Assembly: GCA_006176705.1 (NCBI GenBank)
Contig: QRFJ01005231.1
Location: 62,001-126,000 of the forward strand
Source of the DNA: Cocos nucifera
Taxonomy: Eukaryota; Streptophyta; Magnoliopsida; Arecales; Arecaceae
DNA: 64,000 nt
Direction: 5' to 3'
Below are positions 11,093 through 23,850 of this stretch, one piece after another. The stretch's first letter is position 1. Each line of letters begins with the position of its first letter. The position numbers and the translations under genes were made by a program. Below the pieces are notes generated by a model. It ran no database searches. It was not told the DNA's origin and saw only the letters and a program-made list of their open reading frames with translations.

Positions 11093-13378
11093 TAAAGGAG
11101 AAATCCTAATTTTTTGGATCAGATTCGTTTAGATCTGATTAGATCAAGAGAGATATTTCAAAAATTTCTCTCATGCATCCAGATCAGATCTGAGAAATTT
11201 CAGATTTGATTTTATAGATCTAATAAATAAAAATAAAAATAAATTAAATCTAATTTAATTTATACCTTGATGTTGGGTAATCTGATTATCCTTTAATGAT
11301 CCTGCTGATTGTCTGAGATTCTAGATCTAGCCACGCAAGCGCTTGACCTCTACCGGTATCCACTCAGGCTAGATCTGGAGATCTTCTCCTTTTTTATCAC
11401 TTCTCCAAAAATCAGATCTGGATCTAATTTGGAGGATCTTCAAAACTTCTTCTGAAGATCAGCAGTCGTCTCTGCAGCAGTGCTGCCTTCTTCCTTTCTC
11501 GTCAGCTTTTTCTTGCCTGGATCGCACCAAACTGAAGCCCAACTTCCCTTAGGCGTGGAGAGGAGAGAGAGGATCAGAAGATGGCATGGAAAATTGAGAG
11601 GGACAGCCTTGGGGCATTGGCTAAGAGGAACACTTTTTAAAGTGTGGCATAGATAGGGTTTATATAGATTCTGCTGCGCCATGTAGTGCTAGATCATCCC
11701 GACCAATCACGTTGCTTCGTACAATCAGATCTAAATCTGATTTATCAAATGACATCATCTGATCTAATTAGATGAGAGTGCCACTAATTCATCCTTAGAT
11801 GGCACCTAAGACCGATCAAAGTCTATGGCTAGGGGTCACCTAAGTAGAATCCAAGAAGCAACCTAGAGTCCCATCCGTATGGAACTCCAGGCATCCCTAT
11901 CCATGGATGCACGCCTCCCTAGGCATGCACCCCCTCCTTTCCAATTTTCAGTAAGGAGATAAGCCCCTATTTGCTCTCCAATAAGTGCATGAGACATTGG
12001 CAAATGTCCAAAGGTCAAAGGTCAATGTTTGACCAAAGTCAAAGGAAAAGAATTAGCAGGTGACGAAAAATGGCAGGTGTTGTCTCAAATTTATCTCATA
12101 AATTAAGACAACCCTTTTCTAACTTGGACAAGCTTCACTCAGATAAAGTAAAGGTACCTAAGTGAGTACAAACTCATTTGGCTCAATCAAGACAACTTTT
12201 AAGGATAATAATAGGAGAATGTTAGGTTCAATCGTGTGCTAGCATGATTTCCTTGAACCTAATTGAATCTAATTCAAATCAATTAAACTGGGTTAGTCCA
12301 ACTGATGATATCCAGATCCAAACCCTTGTTTGTGTGATTCAGTTAGGTTCAGTTCTGTATGGTAATGGGATATATCCTGATCTCCATCATCGACATCATC
12401 GAAACTTCTTTCAATGGAACAGAACTCTTCTGATTCAAACAACTAGAATGATCGATCATCTAAATCATTCTAATTGCTCCCAAAATCCACTAGTGACACC
12501 TAGTAGTATATGGTGGCAATCCATCAAAACTAAAAATGAACCTCTCGGTGTAGCTACTTATGTGATTAAGTTCTTCTATCTTGAGCCCCAATTAGATTAG
12601 GGTTAAGGTAAACTCATCAAACCCTAATTTCTATCATATGATTTAATCATTCGGTTCAAGTCCGATGTAAAAACCTTAATAGAAACTCTTTCTATTATTT
12701 CACTCTACCATGGCCATGGACTTATGGACTTAACTCTCATGATCATCATAGGGCTGCTCCTCATCCACCGAGGTAGATAGATTTCCTCTTGGTGCAATTC
12801 AATTCCTACAATGAACATGCTATAACCAACATAAACCTTAGGATTCCGAATGGCTAGGAGATTGAGTCATGGTATAGTCAAACTATAACATCCTCAAGGT
12901 GAACTATCGATGCACCTTAGGTCAAAGAATTAGACACACCATTGCAGCTTCGAGTTAGTCATCGACAAGAAGGTAGACTTTCTTATGACTGCTCGAGGTG
13001 GTCACACTCAGTGCCCTCATTCTCTAACGAGTATCTGTACTCTCACTTTGGTGTCTCTACACCGTAAACTCAAGACTCATCTACTATGAAGAAGCGATTG
13101 TATACCAACCTTCTGAATCAATCACCATCCTCATGATGATCCTACGGTCAGGAGCATTTTATGAGTTAATAAATAAAAATTCATGTCTTAAATTTTCAAC
13201 TCTTGAAAATATGAATTATCATTACTATTAACTCAAAAAATATATCAAAAACACTAAATATACATTTGTTATAGAAAATAACCTATTTTATTATTTATAA
13301 TTAAAATTATAATTTTGCCCCTAAAAGTGTATTACAAGTGTCAGCCAATTCTAGCTTCTAAGGCACACATATCTAACA
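11093..13378 (-). repeat. 3' LTR of element B
   Basis: 2286 bp. It starts TGTTAGAT on the minus strand at 13378 and ends at 11093 with TTTA, where the sister LTR has TTCA. TATATAAA lies near 11659-11666 on the minus strand. The antisense frame at 12244-12600 (118 codons) matches the one in the left LTR of A. Confidence 0.94.
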
Positions 13379-13389
13379 AACTCCCACTT
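13379..13389 (-). other. polypurine tract of element B
   Basis: Minus strand reads AAGTGGGAGTT immediately before the 3' LTR, the expected second-strand primer. Confidence 0.85.
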
Positions 13390-13392
13390 GAC

Positions 13393-15113
13393 CTAGAGCC
13401 AATTGGCTACAAATCTAAGTCCCATCTTCTCAAGGTGGGCTTCGATCTTCTGTTGTCCTAATGGCTTTGTGAGCGGGTCCGCTGCATTGTCTGTGGAGTC
13501 GACTCTCTTGACCTCGACGTATTCCTTCACGAGATAATCATGGATGAGGTGGTATTGCCGCTCGATGTGCTTGGATTTCTGATGAGATCTTAGCTTCTTA
13601 GCAAGGGCTATGGCGCCATTGTTATCACAGTATAGAGAAATAACATTTGATGGCATCACTCCGATCTCTGCGGTAAACTTTTTATACCAGAATGCCTCCT
13701 TTGTAGCTTCTGATGCAGCGATGTATTCTGCTTCCATGGTGGAATCTGCTATCACTGTCTGCTTGAAACCTTTTCAACTGATAGCTCCACCATTGCACAC
13801 TAACAGACTCCCAAATGTTGACTTTCGATCATCTACATCAGACATAAAATCCGAGTCTATATACCCTTGGACATGGAGTTCTCCATTACCAAAGACCAAC
13901 AACATATCCTTAGTTCTTCTTAAGTACTTAAGGATACATTTCACAGAAGTCCAATGTTCTTCACATGGATTTGATTGATATCTGCTTGTGACACTCATAG
14001 CATGGGCTATATCAGGTCGTGTACACAACATGGCATACATGAGGCTCCCTATTGCCGAAGCATAAGGGATCTTGCTCATGCATTCTATTTCCTCAGGTGT
14101 GCTAGGGCACATCCTTTTGGAAAGATGAATGCTATGTCTGCAGGATACCAAACCCCTCTTAGAGTTTTCCATACTAAACCTCTTTAGCACTTTCTCTATG
14201 TACATCTTTTGTGAAAGTCCTAGCATCCTATTCAGTCTATCCCTATAGATCTTAATTCCTAGAATAAAGGATGCTTCTCCTAGGTCTTTCATGGAGAATT
14301 CTTTGGATAACAATATTTTAACTATGGTCAATATGAAAATATCATTTCCAATAAGGAGAATGTCATCCACGTACAATACGAGAAAGACAACAGCGCTCCC
14401 ACTAACCTTTTTGAAGACACATGCTTCTCTTCATTTTTTATGAAACCAAACAATTTGATCACATCATTAAACCGAGTGTTCCAACTCTGAGATGCTTGCT
14501 TAAGACCATATATGGACCTTTGTAGCTTGCATACCTTGTGATCATCATCACTGGATGTGAAACCTAGTGGCTATTCAATATAGATATCTTCCTCGAGATA
14601 TCCATTTAAGAATGCCATTTTCACATCCATTTATCATATTTCATAATCGAAATAGGCTGCAACAGCAAGCAATGTGCGAATGGATTTTAGCATAGCTACT
14701 GATGAAAAGATATCCTGATAGTCAATGCCTTCGCATTGACTATAACCTTTTGCCACTAATCTAGCTTTGAATGTCTCTACATTCCCATCTGCACCAATCT
14801 TTCTCTTGTAGATCCATTTACATCCTATAGGCACTATACCTTCTGGTGGATCTACCAAGGTCTAGACTTCGTTTGAGTGCATCGAGTCAATTTCTGACTT
14901 CATTGCCTCTAACCATTTCTCAGAGTCAATATTCGATATCACCTCATTATAGGTTTCAGGATCATCACCATGAACTCCATTACCTACGAGGAACATTTCC
15001 TCTACTTTCTCTGAAATAGTACATAAGTACCTCTCAGGAGAATGGAAAACTCTTTTCGATCTACGAGGTGGAGGAGGTAGTGATTGGATTGGCTTAATCT
15101 GATTTGGTTCCAT
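13393..15113 (-). pseudogene. reverse transcriptase and RNase H remnant of element B
   Basis: Minus-strand C-terminal polyprotein. Pieces: 14862-15113 (linker, then SEIDSMHSNEV), 14634-14858 (GCKWIYKRKIG, ARLVAKGYSQ, up to FDYEI), 13774-14376 (RT palm with YVDDILLIGND at 14362-14373, then TSRYQSNP and the RNase H start YIDSDFMSDVDD), and 13393-13755 (rest of RNase H with STMEAEY, YCDNNGAIALAK and DNAADPLTK, ending ANWL and a stop). The two large pieces are separated by one stop where a Trp codon of SWKS became TGA. A one-base loss before YVDD and two stops before QMDVKMAFLNG also break it. It is the best preserved RT and RNase H among the minus-strand copies. Confidence 0.92.
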
Positions 15114-16450
15114 TTGGTCCTTAGCTCGTTGCTCTTGTGAGACTTTCTCCTTGAGCTTGATCTGCTTTCCAATGTCACTATCTTGAATAAACTATTTTTC
15201 AAGAAAGATGGCATGTTGACTCATAATCACATTATGATCTTTTGAAATATAGAAATAATATCCTAATGACTCTTTAGGATATCCTATAAATCGAGCTCTA
15301 AAGGACCTAAAGTCTAACTTATCCGCTTGTTGTCTTTTGACATGAGTCGGACAATCTCAAATTCTGAGATGACTCACACTTAGTTTTTTACCATGCCATA
15401 TCTCATACGGTGTGGTAGGAACTATTTTAGAAGAAACCCTATTTGGTAAGTATGTTGTAGTTAACAAACAGTATTTCCAAAGAAAATCAGGGAGGTCTGC
15501 GAAGCTCATCATGGATTGGACCATATCTAATAGGGTTCGATTCCTCCATTCTTAAATCCCATTGAGTTGAGGTGTTCCGGGTGGAGTCCATTGAGAGACT
15601 ATTCCATTTTTCTTGAGATAGTTCAAAAATTTTTGACTAAAGTATTCACCTCCTTGATCTAATCGAAGAACCTTAGTGAGTTTTTCTATTTGCTTTTCTA
15701 CTTCATGTCTGAATTTCTTGAACTTTTCAAAAGCTTCAAACTTGTATCTCATAAGATACACATACCCATACCTAGATAAATCATCAATAAAGATTATGAA
15801 CTAGACAAAGTTGCCTCTAGCTGGCACATCAAATGGGCCACACACATCAGTATGCACTAAGGCAAGAAGATCCATGGCCCTTTTTCTATGTCCTAAAAAA
15901 GGGAGCTTAGTCATTTTGCCATGAAGATAAGATTTACAAATTGGATAGGACTCGAAAGTTAGTAGACTCAATAGCCCAATTTTCTACAATTTGTTAACCT
16001 TTCTGCTATATGACCTAGTCTTAGGTGCCATAGATACCTATCATTTGGACTATCCCTAGGTCATTTCATGGTATTCACATTTTGCTCGATATTAAAAATA
16101 GATACATCAACATGTAACTGATAAAGATTGTTAATAAGAAAACCACTTGCAATTTTATTTCTTTCATAAGGAATGTTACAATGGTCCTTAAAAAAACTAA
16201 TTACATAGCCTTCTAATGTAAGGTAAGAAACAAAAATCAAATTTCTATTTGCTGCAGGCACATAATAATAATCTTTTAACACTAAGTCTAAACTAGATGA
16301 TAGTCAAAGAGGGTATGTTCCCATGGCCACGGTAGCAACTCTTGCTCCATTTTCGATGTGTAGGATCATCTCACCATCCCTCAGCCTCCTGCTATCCTCA
16401 AGACCTTGCATGAAAGTGCATAAATGAGCACTAGAACCAGAGTCAAGCAT
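15114..16450 (-). pseudogene. protease and integrase remnant of element B
   Basis: Minus strand. Protease motif DSGS is intact at 16433-16444, the only C-family copy here that keeps it. Pieces of the protease to integrase region include 16061-16282 (KDYYYVPAANRNLIFVSYL and the VDVSIFNIEQNVNT segment). The HHCC zone is near 16011-16050. The integrase core keeps the first Asp (VHTDVCGPF), the second Asp (LDQGGEY, family SDRGGEY) in 15552-15761, and the catalytic Glu, although a stop replaces the Ser just before it. The C-terminal YEIWHGKK and FIGYPKESLGYY segments follow towards 15270. Several stops and frame changes; not functional. Confidence 0.88.
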
Positions 16451-17336
16451 CCAACTGGATGCAGAAGAAATCATAAGGTTAGACTCAATAATGAGGATAC
16501 CTCCAAAAGGACTTGCCTCCTTCTTATTCTTTAGGGTGGCTAGGTATGTAGGGTAGTTTCGCTTTCAATGGCCGTCATTGTTGCAATGGAAACACTTTCT
16601 TTGTCAGCAGCCTTCTTCTTCAGCTTTGCCTTTTTTTTCTTTCCTCCTTCCATCTTCTACTTTTTTACAGACTTCTTCTTCTTTCCAAAAGACTTTCTCT
16701 TGAAAGAAGTTCGTTCCATAGCAAGCACTGAGCCTTCAGAACCTTTCATAGAATGTTCAGCAGTAACCAGCATGTTCAAAAGTTTGGCCAAGAAATTTTG
16801 AAGTTTATGCATATGGTAGTTCTGATGAACTGTCCATACGCATCAGTCAAAGATTGCAGAATTATGTCATTCTATAGATCCAAGTCTAACTTCACTCTAA
16901 GCTTCTCAAGCTCTTTCAAATCCTTGATCTTCATCAGATAATGATCTTGAACTGACTGTCCACCATGCTTCTTAGCCTTGAATAGTCGTTTAGTGACTTG
17001 ATACTTGGTTGCGCGACTCTGTTCACCAAACATCTCATATAGGTGAGCCAATATTTGGCGAGCAGTCCTGATATCTTCATGTTGGTGCTGAAGTTCATCA
17101 GACATCGAGCCCAACATGTAATATCTGGCCTTATTATCTTCGTCCGTCTGCTTATCCAGAGATGCTCTCAGTTTAGTGGATGGACGGGCTGGTATGGTGG
17201 GAGGGTCCTGATCCAATACATGAGTTAATTTTTTGGAATCCAAAATAATTTTAAAGTTTCAAAGCCAATCTTTATAATTTGGTCCGGTTAGCCTATGAGT
17301 GTTTAGGATTTGTGCTAGTGGGTTGGATGTAGATAT
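16451..17336 (-). pseudogene. gag remnant of element B
   Basis: Minus-strand UBN2-type gag. The expected start codon is ATA instead of ATG (17334-17336). NPLAQILNTHRLTGPNYKDWL is followed by a stop, then a long open piece at 16872-17243 with SKKLTHVLDQDPP, RYYMLGSMSDELQHQHEDI and DHYLMKIKDLKELEKL. The zinc knuckle near 16560-16600 reads CFHCNNDGH, a stop in place of Trp, then KRNY: the first two cysteines and the histidine remain, the third is Tyr. It lies immediately downstream of the candidate splice acceptor at 17341. Confidence 0.88.
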
Positions 17337-19201
17337 TTTTCTGTAGAGAGTCAAAATTTTTAGTTAGATTTTATAATTAAGACTTAACCAATTTATTTAA
17401 AAATTTTATTTTTAAATAAATTTGCTCCCACTATTTTCTTGGATCCTTACACTTTCTCTGTAGAGATGCAAAAATATTCATGATTAATGATTTCTAGTGG
17501 ATGGTGCGGTCCCACCAACTGACTCATCACCTCATCTAACAGTTATTGGTGATGGGTTAGCCAATGAGTGAATAACTTTTGTTCAATGATTCTCCAATCA
17601 TAGTGCACCCAAACTTGGTCTCTAATTCATGAATCTCATCGTTCCTATAATATTGATCCACTCCTTAGTTAAGTCAGACCTACTATTTGTACAGATTAGA
17701 TTTCTAATTAAGTCTCTCACCGTATCCAAAATATTGAGCCCAACCCATCCTCTAGCCCGTAGCATCCAATGCCTAATAGATATGGTTGCATCTTTTCGGT
17801 GCAATTGAACCACTGTAACTAGTCGAGAATAATCAACCCCGGGAAGGGCCCGCACATCTACAATGGTGGAAGACCTCAGACTTAATCTTTTCTTAGAAAG
17901 ATTTGATTTAGCTCTCATTAAACTAGACTTGACATAGTCATAACCATTATGACTAACCTAGTGGCATGGGTTAGCTTGGATTATTGACCATCTCAGATCA
18001 GAAATGAGTCAACAAACATAACCAGGTAAGTGAGATCGGTGGAAGCGATATGCCATTAACTCAATAAGAATGCATTCGAGTCGAGTAGCTTCCAATTAAA
18101 AATTAGTCGGTCGTATCTGCCAAACTTACCTTAGACACCAAATTATTGAGCCAGAACCAATCGGATTAGCCTACAATCTAGACTCTAACCACTGAGCCTA
18201 ATTAGGTCTTAGCTTGATCGATCACTCATGTGATTCGATCTTGACCCAAACTTAATCCTGTTAGGCTGGTCAATTTAAGCACTGTTGATTCCATCTAACT
18301 AATTCTTGATTCGATTTGATCAACCACTTAGACCTAATTGAGCTACTCAAGCCCGAACCCAATATTATGAATATATCTTAGATCTAAAATTCTCAATTTT
18401 AGATCTAATTAATATTTTATAATCTTAATTTTTAATTAAGTTTAGGGTTCATAAATAAAATATGTAAATAAAATCCTAGAATTTCAAGATCTAGGATTTT
18501 GCAGAAAGTAAGTTATTGATTTTTGATTAAGGACGAACGCACAGCACCCCTACACATCATAAGAATATCCCATCGAATAGGAGGAGAGGGTATTTAAATC
18601 CTACTTTGTTCTTATGATTGGATGGCCAAGAAAAATGCCTTAATTAGAAATATAAATCTACAAAACTAGTTAGATCTACATCATATATCTCATATACAAA
18701 AATTAATCTAACTTAATACATGTTTTGCATACATATCATGTATCATATCATGCATATTTTTTAGATCTAAATTATCTTATAATTATCTAAAAAATCAGAT
18801 TTAAATTGATCACATCAAAATAAATTCTAATCTAGATAATTATGTAGAACTATTCTACAACTGTCTAAACATGCATGCATCATATCTCATATGATCTAAA
18901 AATTAAATAATTTTATTTTCTATTTTTTAGATTTTATTATAATATTCATAATCATTAAAAAATAGAAAATAAATAAATCTAAAATTATAATTTAATCAAA
19001 ATAAATCATAAGCATGCAAGACTACGTATAGAACTATTCTATTTTACAACTAGTCATGCATATTGTAGAACATAGATCTATATTATTCAATTTTAAATTT
19101 TATGATTTCAAATCTAATCACATCTCATGTGTCATCTAAAATCACCTAATTTTTAGATCAAAATAAATTAAAAATTAAATCTAAATAATTTAGAGAATCT
19201 A
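17337..19201 (-). other. untranslated leader of element B
   Basis: About 1.87 kb from primer binding site to gag, colinear with the leaders of A, C and E. The open frame at 17622-17918 is not shared by the other copies and I do not treat it as a gene. The part next to the primer site (18640-19200) is very AT-rich. Confidence 0.8.
17341..18129 (-). other. candidate leader intron of element B
   Basis: Minus-strand donor AAG|GTAAGT starts at 18129. Acceptor CTCTCTACAG ends at 17341. CTAAC with its branch A at 17364 lies 23 nt before the AG. This is the best acceptor consensus among the four copies. The interval is 789 nt. Confidence 0.5.
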
Positions 19202-19213
19202 GCTCTGATACCA
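19202..19213 (-). other. primer binding site of element B
   Basis: Minus strand reads TGGTATCAGAGC exactly, complementary to the initiator Met tRNA 3' end, two bases after the 5' LTR end. Confidence 0.93.
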
Positions 19214-19215
19214 GT

Positions 19216-21499
19216 TGAAGGAAAAATTCTGATTTCTCGGATCAGGTTCGTTTAGATCTGATCGGATCAAGAGAGATATTTCAAAAATTTCTCTCATGCA
19301 TCTAGATCAGATCTAAGATGTTTTAAATTTGATTTTATAGATCTAATGAATAAAAATAAAAATAAATTAAATCTAATTTAATTTATACCTTGATGTTGGG
19401 TAATCTGATTATCCTTTGATGATCTTGCTGATTGCCTAAGATTCTGGATCTAGCCATGCAAGCACCTGGCCTCTACTAGTATCCACTCAGGCTAGATCTG
19501 GAGATCTTCTCATTCTTTATTACTTCTCCAAAAATTAGATCTAGATCTGATTTGGAGGATCTTCAAAGCTCCTTCAGAAGATCAGCAGTCGTCTCTGCAG
19601 CAGTGCTGCCTTCTTCCTTTTTCGTCAGCTTTTTCTTGCTTGGATCGCACCAAACTGAAGCCCAACTTTTCATAGGCATGGAGAGGAGAGAGAGGATCAA
19701 AATATGGCATGGTAGAGGAAGAGGGACAGCCTTCGGGTGTGGGCTAAGAGGAACTCTTTTAAAGTGTGGTGCAGATAGGGTTTATATAGACCCTACTGTG
19801 CCATGCAGTGCCACATCATCCCGGCCAATCACATTGCTTCATGCAATTAGATCTAAATCTGATTTATGGGATGACATCACCTGATCCAATCAGATAAGAG
19901 CCCCACTAATTCATCCTTAGATGGTGCCTAAGATTGGTCAAAGTCTATGGCTAGGGGTCACCTAAGTAGAATCTAAGAAGCAACCTAGAGTCCCATCCGT
20001 ATGGGACTCCAGGCATCCCTATCCAAAGGTGCACGCCTCCCTAGGAGTGCACCCCCTTCTTTCTAATTTTTAGTAAGGAGACAAGTCTCTATCTGCTCTA
20101 AAATAAGTGCATGACATATGGGCAGATGTCCAAGGATCAAAGGTCAACGTTTGCCAAAAGTCAAAGGACAAGAATTAGCAAGTGATGGAAAATGATAGGT
20201 GTTATCTCAAATTTATCTCATAAATTAAGACAATCCTTTTCTGACCTAGACAAGCTCCAGTCAGACCAAGTAAAGGTACCTGAGTGAGCACAAACTCATT
20301 TGCCTGTGTCGAGACAACTTTTAATGATAATAAAAGAAGAACGTCAGGTTCAATCATGTGCTAGCACAATTTTCTTGAACCTAATTGAATCTAATTTAGA
20401 TCAATTGAACTGGGTTAGTTCAATTGATGATATCCAGATCCAAACCCTTGTTTGTGTGATCCAGTTAGGTTCAGTTCCGTATGGTAATGGGATATGTCGT
20501 GATCTCCATCATCGACATCATCAAAATTTCTTTCGATGGATCAGAATTCTTCTGATTCAGACAACTAGAATAATCGATATCTAAATCATTCTAATTGCTC
20601 CCAAAATCCACCAGTGACACCTAGCAGTATATGGTGGCAACCTATCAAAACTAAAAATGAACCCTTCCGTGCAGCTACTTATGTGATTAAGTTCTTCTAT
20701 CTTGAGCCTCGATCAGATTAGGGTTAAGGTGAACTCGTCAAACCCTAATTTCTATCATATGATTTAATCATTCGATTCAAGTCCGATGTGAAAACCTTAA
20801 TAGAAACTCTTTCTATTATTTCACTCTATCATGGCCATGGGCTTATGGACTTGACTCTCATGATCACCATAGGGCTGCTCCTCATCCACCGAGGTAGATA
20901 GATTTTCTCTTGGTGCAATCCAATTCCTACAATGAACATGCTATAGCCAACATACACCTCAGAATTTTGAATGGCTAGAAGACTGAGTCATGATGTAGTA
21001 AAACTATAACATCATCAAGGTGAACTGTCGATGCACCTCAGGTTAAAGAACCAGACATACCATTGCAGCTTTAAGTCAGTCATCGATGAGAAGGTAGACT
21101 TCCTTATGACTGCTCGAGGTGGTCACGCTCAGTGCCCTCATTCTCTAACGAGTACCTGTACTCTCACCTCGATGTCTCTACACCAAAGACTCAAAACTCA
21201 TCTACTATGAAGAAGTGATTGTACACCAACCTTTCGGATCAATCACCATCCTCATGATGATCCTATGGTGAAAAGCATTTTATGAGTTAATAAATAAAAA
21301 TTGATGTCTTAAATTTTTAACTCTTAAAAATATAAATTATCATTACCATTAACTCAAGGAATATATCATAGACACTAAGTACACATTTATGATAGAAAAT
21401 AACCCATTTTATTATTTATAGTTAAAATTATAATTTTGCCCCTAGAAGTGTATTACATGTGTCAGCCAATTCTAGCTTCTAGGGCACACATATCTAACA
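19216..21499 (-). repeat. 5' LTR of element B
   Basis: 2284 bp, from TGTTAGAT (minus strand, 21499) to TTCA at 19216. Pairs with 11093-13378. The outer boundary is fixed by the CATAG duplication. Confidence 0.94.
19781..19788 (-). promoter_or_regulatory. TATA box candidate in 5' LTR of B
   Basis: TATATAAA on the minus strand at the LTR position conserved in A, E and J, about 565 bases before the LTR end. Confidence 0.6.
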
Positions 21500-21866
21500 C
21501 ATAGCTGCCACTAACCTGTACAACCACCAGCTAAAAGTCACTAAAAACTTGGAGCCAATCTGTCTCTAACTCTTTTGCTATTTTTAATCCAACGATCAGA
21601 GCTTCATATTTGGCCCCATTATTAGTTGCAGAAAATTCGAAGCATAAAGCATATTCGACGATGACTCCCTCGGGGTTAACCAAGATCAACCCCACATCTG
21701 CTCCAGCAGCATTGGATAAACCATCCACGTATAGGACCCAAAAACCTTCGAAAAGGTCGGCACCCACTTTGGAGGGGCTCGATTGCAACCATGGAATGTC
21801 AGTTTCATTCTATTTAAGCTTGGGTTCATCTAGAATGGTGCATTCTACTACAAAATCTACTAATAT
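21500..21866 (-). pseudogene. second RNase H-like domain of gypsy element K
   Basis: Minus-strand piece with the extra RNase H-like domain that Tat-type gypsy elements carry after the normal one. 21531-21788 reads WVLYVDGLSNAAGADVGLIL, EGVIVEYALCF, NNGAKYEALIVGLKIAKEL and LQVFSD. The first Asp (YVDG) and the Asp of VFSD are visible. In the middle motif NNGAKYEAL a Lys stands where a Glu is usual (NNEAEYEAL type). The domain continues across element B into 10991-11087 with QVSGSY joined to MEYLEKV. It was one reading frame before B inserted. Confidence 0.88.
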
Positions 21867-23110
21867 CTAAGCTTTGATCGACGACGGACGTTGGTCATTG
21901 ATGTCAAATTCTGTAAGCTCGGTTGTCCATTTTGTAATTTTTCCAAAGGCATCCGTTCGACGAAGGACTGCTTTAATTGATTGATCTATGAGGATAATTA
22001 TGGTGTGCCTCTGAAAGTAAGGTCGGAGTCTCCTGGTAGCAATTAGAAGAGAGTAAGTTAATTTTTCTAATTTAGAGTATCTGATCTCTGCATCCCTCAA
22101 GATCCGGCTTATGTAGTAGACCGACCATTATGCTTTCATTTCCTCCTTGATCAGGACTGCTACAAGGGTTATCGGAAAGACTTTTAGGTACAAGAATAAT
22201 TCTTCTTCGAGCTTAGACTTTGTCAGCAGTAGGGGTGAGCCGAGATAGTTTTTAAGCTCCTCGAATGCCTGTTGGTATTCCACCATCCAGCAAAAGCTTT
22301 TTGGCTGCTTGAGAACTTAAAAGAAGGGCATGCATCGCTCGACTAATCTCGAGATGAAGTGATTTAGGGATGCCACTTTTCTAGTTAGACACTGAATTTA
22401 TTTAATTATTTTTGGAGTGGTCATCTCCTGAATAGCCTGGATTTTCTCTGAATTTTCCTCAATCCCGCACCTCGACACCATAAATTCCAAAAATTTCTAT
22501 GTGGTCACACCAAAGGCGCACTTGATCGAATTTAGCTTCATCTTATACTTCTTAAGTACACTGAAGATCACTTCGAGGTCGGTGATGTGATTTGTTGAAG
22601 CTCGACTCTTGATGAGCATGTCATCCACATACACCTCCATGTTTGGATCGATCTGCTCTTTGAAGATTTTGTTGATCAGGTGCTGGTACATTATCCCTAC
22701 ATTCTTGAGTCCAAAAAGCATAATCCTGTAATAGTGAAGATCACGGTCAGTAACAAAAGCAATTTTCTCCTCATCCTCTGACGTCATTCAGATTTGGTTA
22801 TAGCCAGAAAAGGCATCTAGGAAGGTGAGGAGCTCATTGCCCGAGGTTACATCCATCAATTGATCGATCCTAGACAGGGGGTAGCTATCTTTTGGACAAG
22901 CTTTGTTTAATTTTTTAAAGTCTTTACACATCCTCCACTTGTTGTTTGGCTTTTTGATGAGCACCATGTTTGAGACCCAGTTTGGGTAGTCAACTTTCTA
23001 GATGAATCCGATCTTGAGGAGCTTGTCAACTTCTTCTACAATTGCTTTCTGCCTCTTCGGAGTGTGGCTGTGCATCTTCTCTTTTACTGGCTGATACTTG
23101 GGATCAGCAG
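21867..23110 (-). pseudogene. reverse transcriptase and RNase H of gypsy element K
   Basis: Minus-strand gypsy RT followed by RNase H. Reading from 23110: a KRQKAIVEEVDKLL start region, WVSNMVLIKKPNNKWRMC, LDAFSGYNQI (the Asp of the first catalytic motif), and an open piece at 22497-22787 with FGLKNVGIMYQHLINKIF and the catalytic YVDDM at 22620-22631. The RNase H segment at 21867-22100 has DAEIRYSKLEKLTYSLL, ATRRLRPYFQ and KWTTELTEFDI. The core motifs are kept, but several stops interrupt the frame, for instance after DAFSGYNQI and after KCAFGVTT. Gypsy and not copia is shown by this RT motif set and by the domain order. Confidence 0.92.
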
Positions 23111-23850
23111 CCAACCGATGTTCCATGACCTCGGCATCAATCCCTGGCATATCCATTAGGATCTAGGCGAAGACATCCGCATTTCTCTGAAGGGAGGCAA
23201 TGAGTTGCTGTCGAACCTCATACCCCAAGTTGGAGCTGATCTGCATAGTGTGCTCTGCATTTTTATCGTTCAATGGGATGAAAATGAGGTCTTCCATAGG
23301 CTCGCCCTACTTCTCCGTAAGGTCATCGCGGACATCCAGTCCATCAATAGGACAAAGGTTGGGCCGGAGTTTTTTTTGTAGGACCATGGAGTAATAGTGC
23401 CTTACCAAGGCCTGGTCTCCTTTGATCTCTCCAATTTCATAGCTCGTTGAAAATTTTATCTTTAAGTAATAAGTTGATACCATAGCTCGGAGTGTGTTCA
23501 AATCAGATCGGCCAAGAATAGCATTGTAGGCAGATGGGGCTTTTACAACTAGAAAATCAATCTGTGCTCTGTACCATCTTGGATATTGTTATGCGGTCAT
23601 AATGAAAGTTATTATGCCCTCAATTGGTATCGCATCACCAGTAAAGCCCACTAACGAAAAGTTTATCGGCCTAAGCCGACTATCAGGTATGGATATTTTG
23701 GAGAAAGTATCATAAAATAAAACATCAATCAAACTTTTATTATCAACAAGGATGTGACGTACATCATAGTTTATGATATTTAAAGCAATTACAACTGCAT
23801 CATTATGTGGAAACTAAACTCCCTGTGCGTCTGCTTTAGTGAAGATTATA
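23111..23850 (-). pseudogene. protease and linker of gypsy element K
   Basis: Minus strand. The region encodes the retroviral-type aspartic protease and the linker to RT. Visible are LVDNKSLIDVLFYDTF, where related elements have LVDNGSS at the active site, so the glycine is replaced by Lys; AYNAILGRSDLNTLRAMVST (the ILGR segment is standard for these proteases); and 23307-23501 with KIKFSTSYEIGEIKGDQ. A linker follows with IDGLDVRDD and, nearer RT, ADVFAWILMDMPGI-like sequence with a stop for Trp. A dead protease is likely from the active-site change alone. Confidence 0.85.

Larger units (their letters stand above)
11093..21499 (-). mobile_element. Ty1/copia LTR retrotransposon B, complete structure
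   Basis: Complete minus-strand element of 10,407 bp with LTRs 11093-13378 and 19216-21499, a polypurine tract, a primer binding site, and gag, protease, integrase, RT and RNase H remnants. It is flanked by the duplication CATAG and lies between two halves of the gypsy RNase H region. In one stretch of about 225 bases aligned by eye near the LTR 3' ends I count 20 differences, 18 of them transitions. Of the copies here it preserves the most catalytic motifs (protease DSGS, YVDD, integrase Asp, Asp and Glu), yet it is interrupted by stops and frameshifts. Confidence 0.95.

Noticed and set aside
17622..17918. 98-codon frame in the leader of B
   Set aside because: Not conserved in the leaders of A, C or E; interrupted there by stops.
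22497..22787. RT of K as an endogenous pararetrovirus
   Set aside because: LTRs, a primer binding site, integrase and an extra RNase H domain are present, and no movement or coat protein is seen; this is a gypsy retrotransposon.
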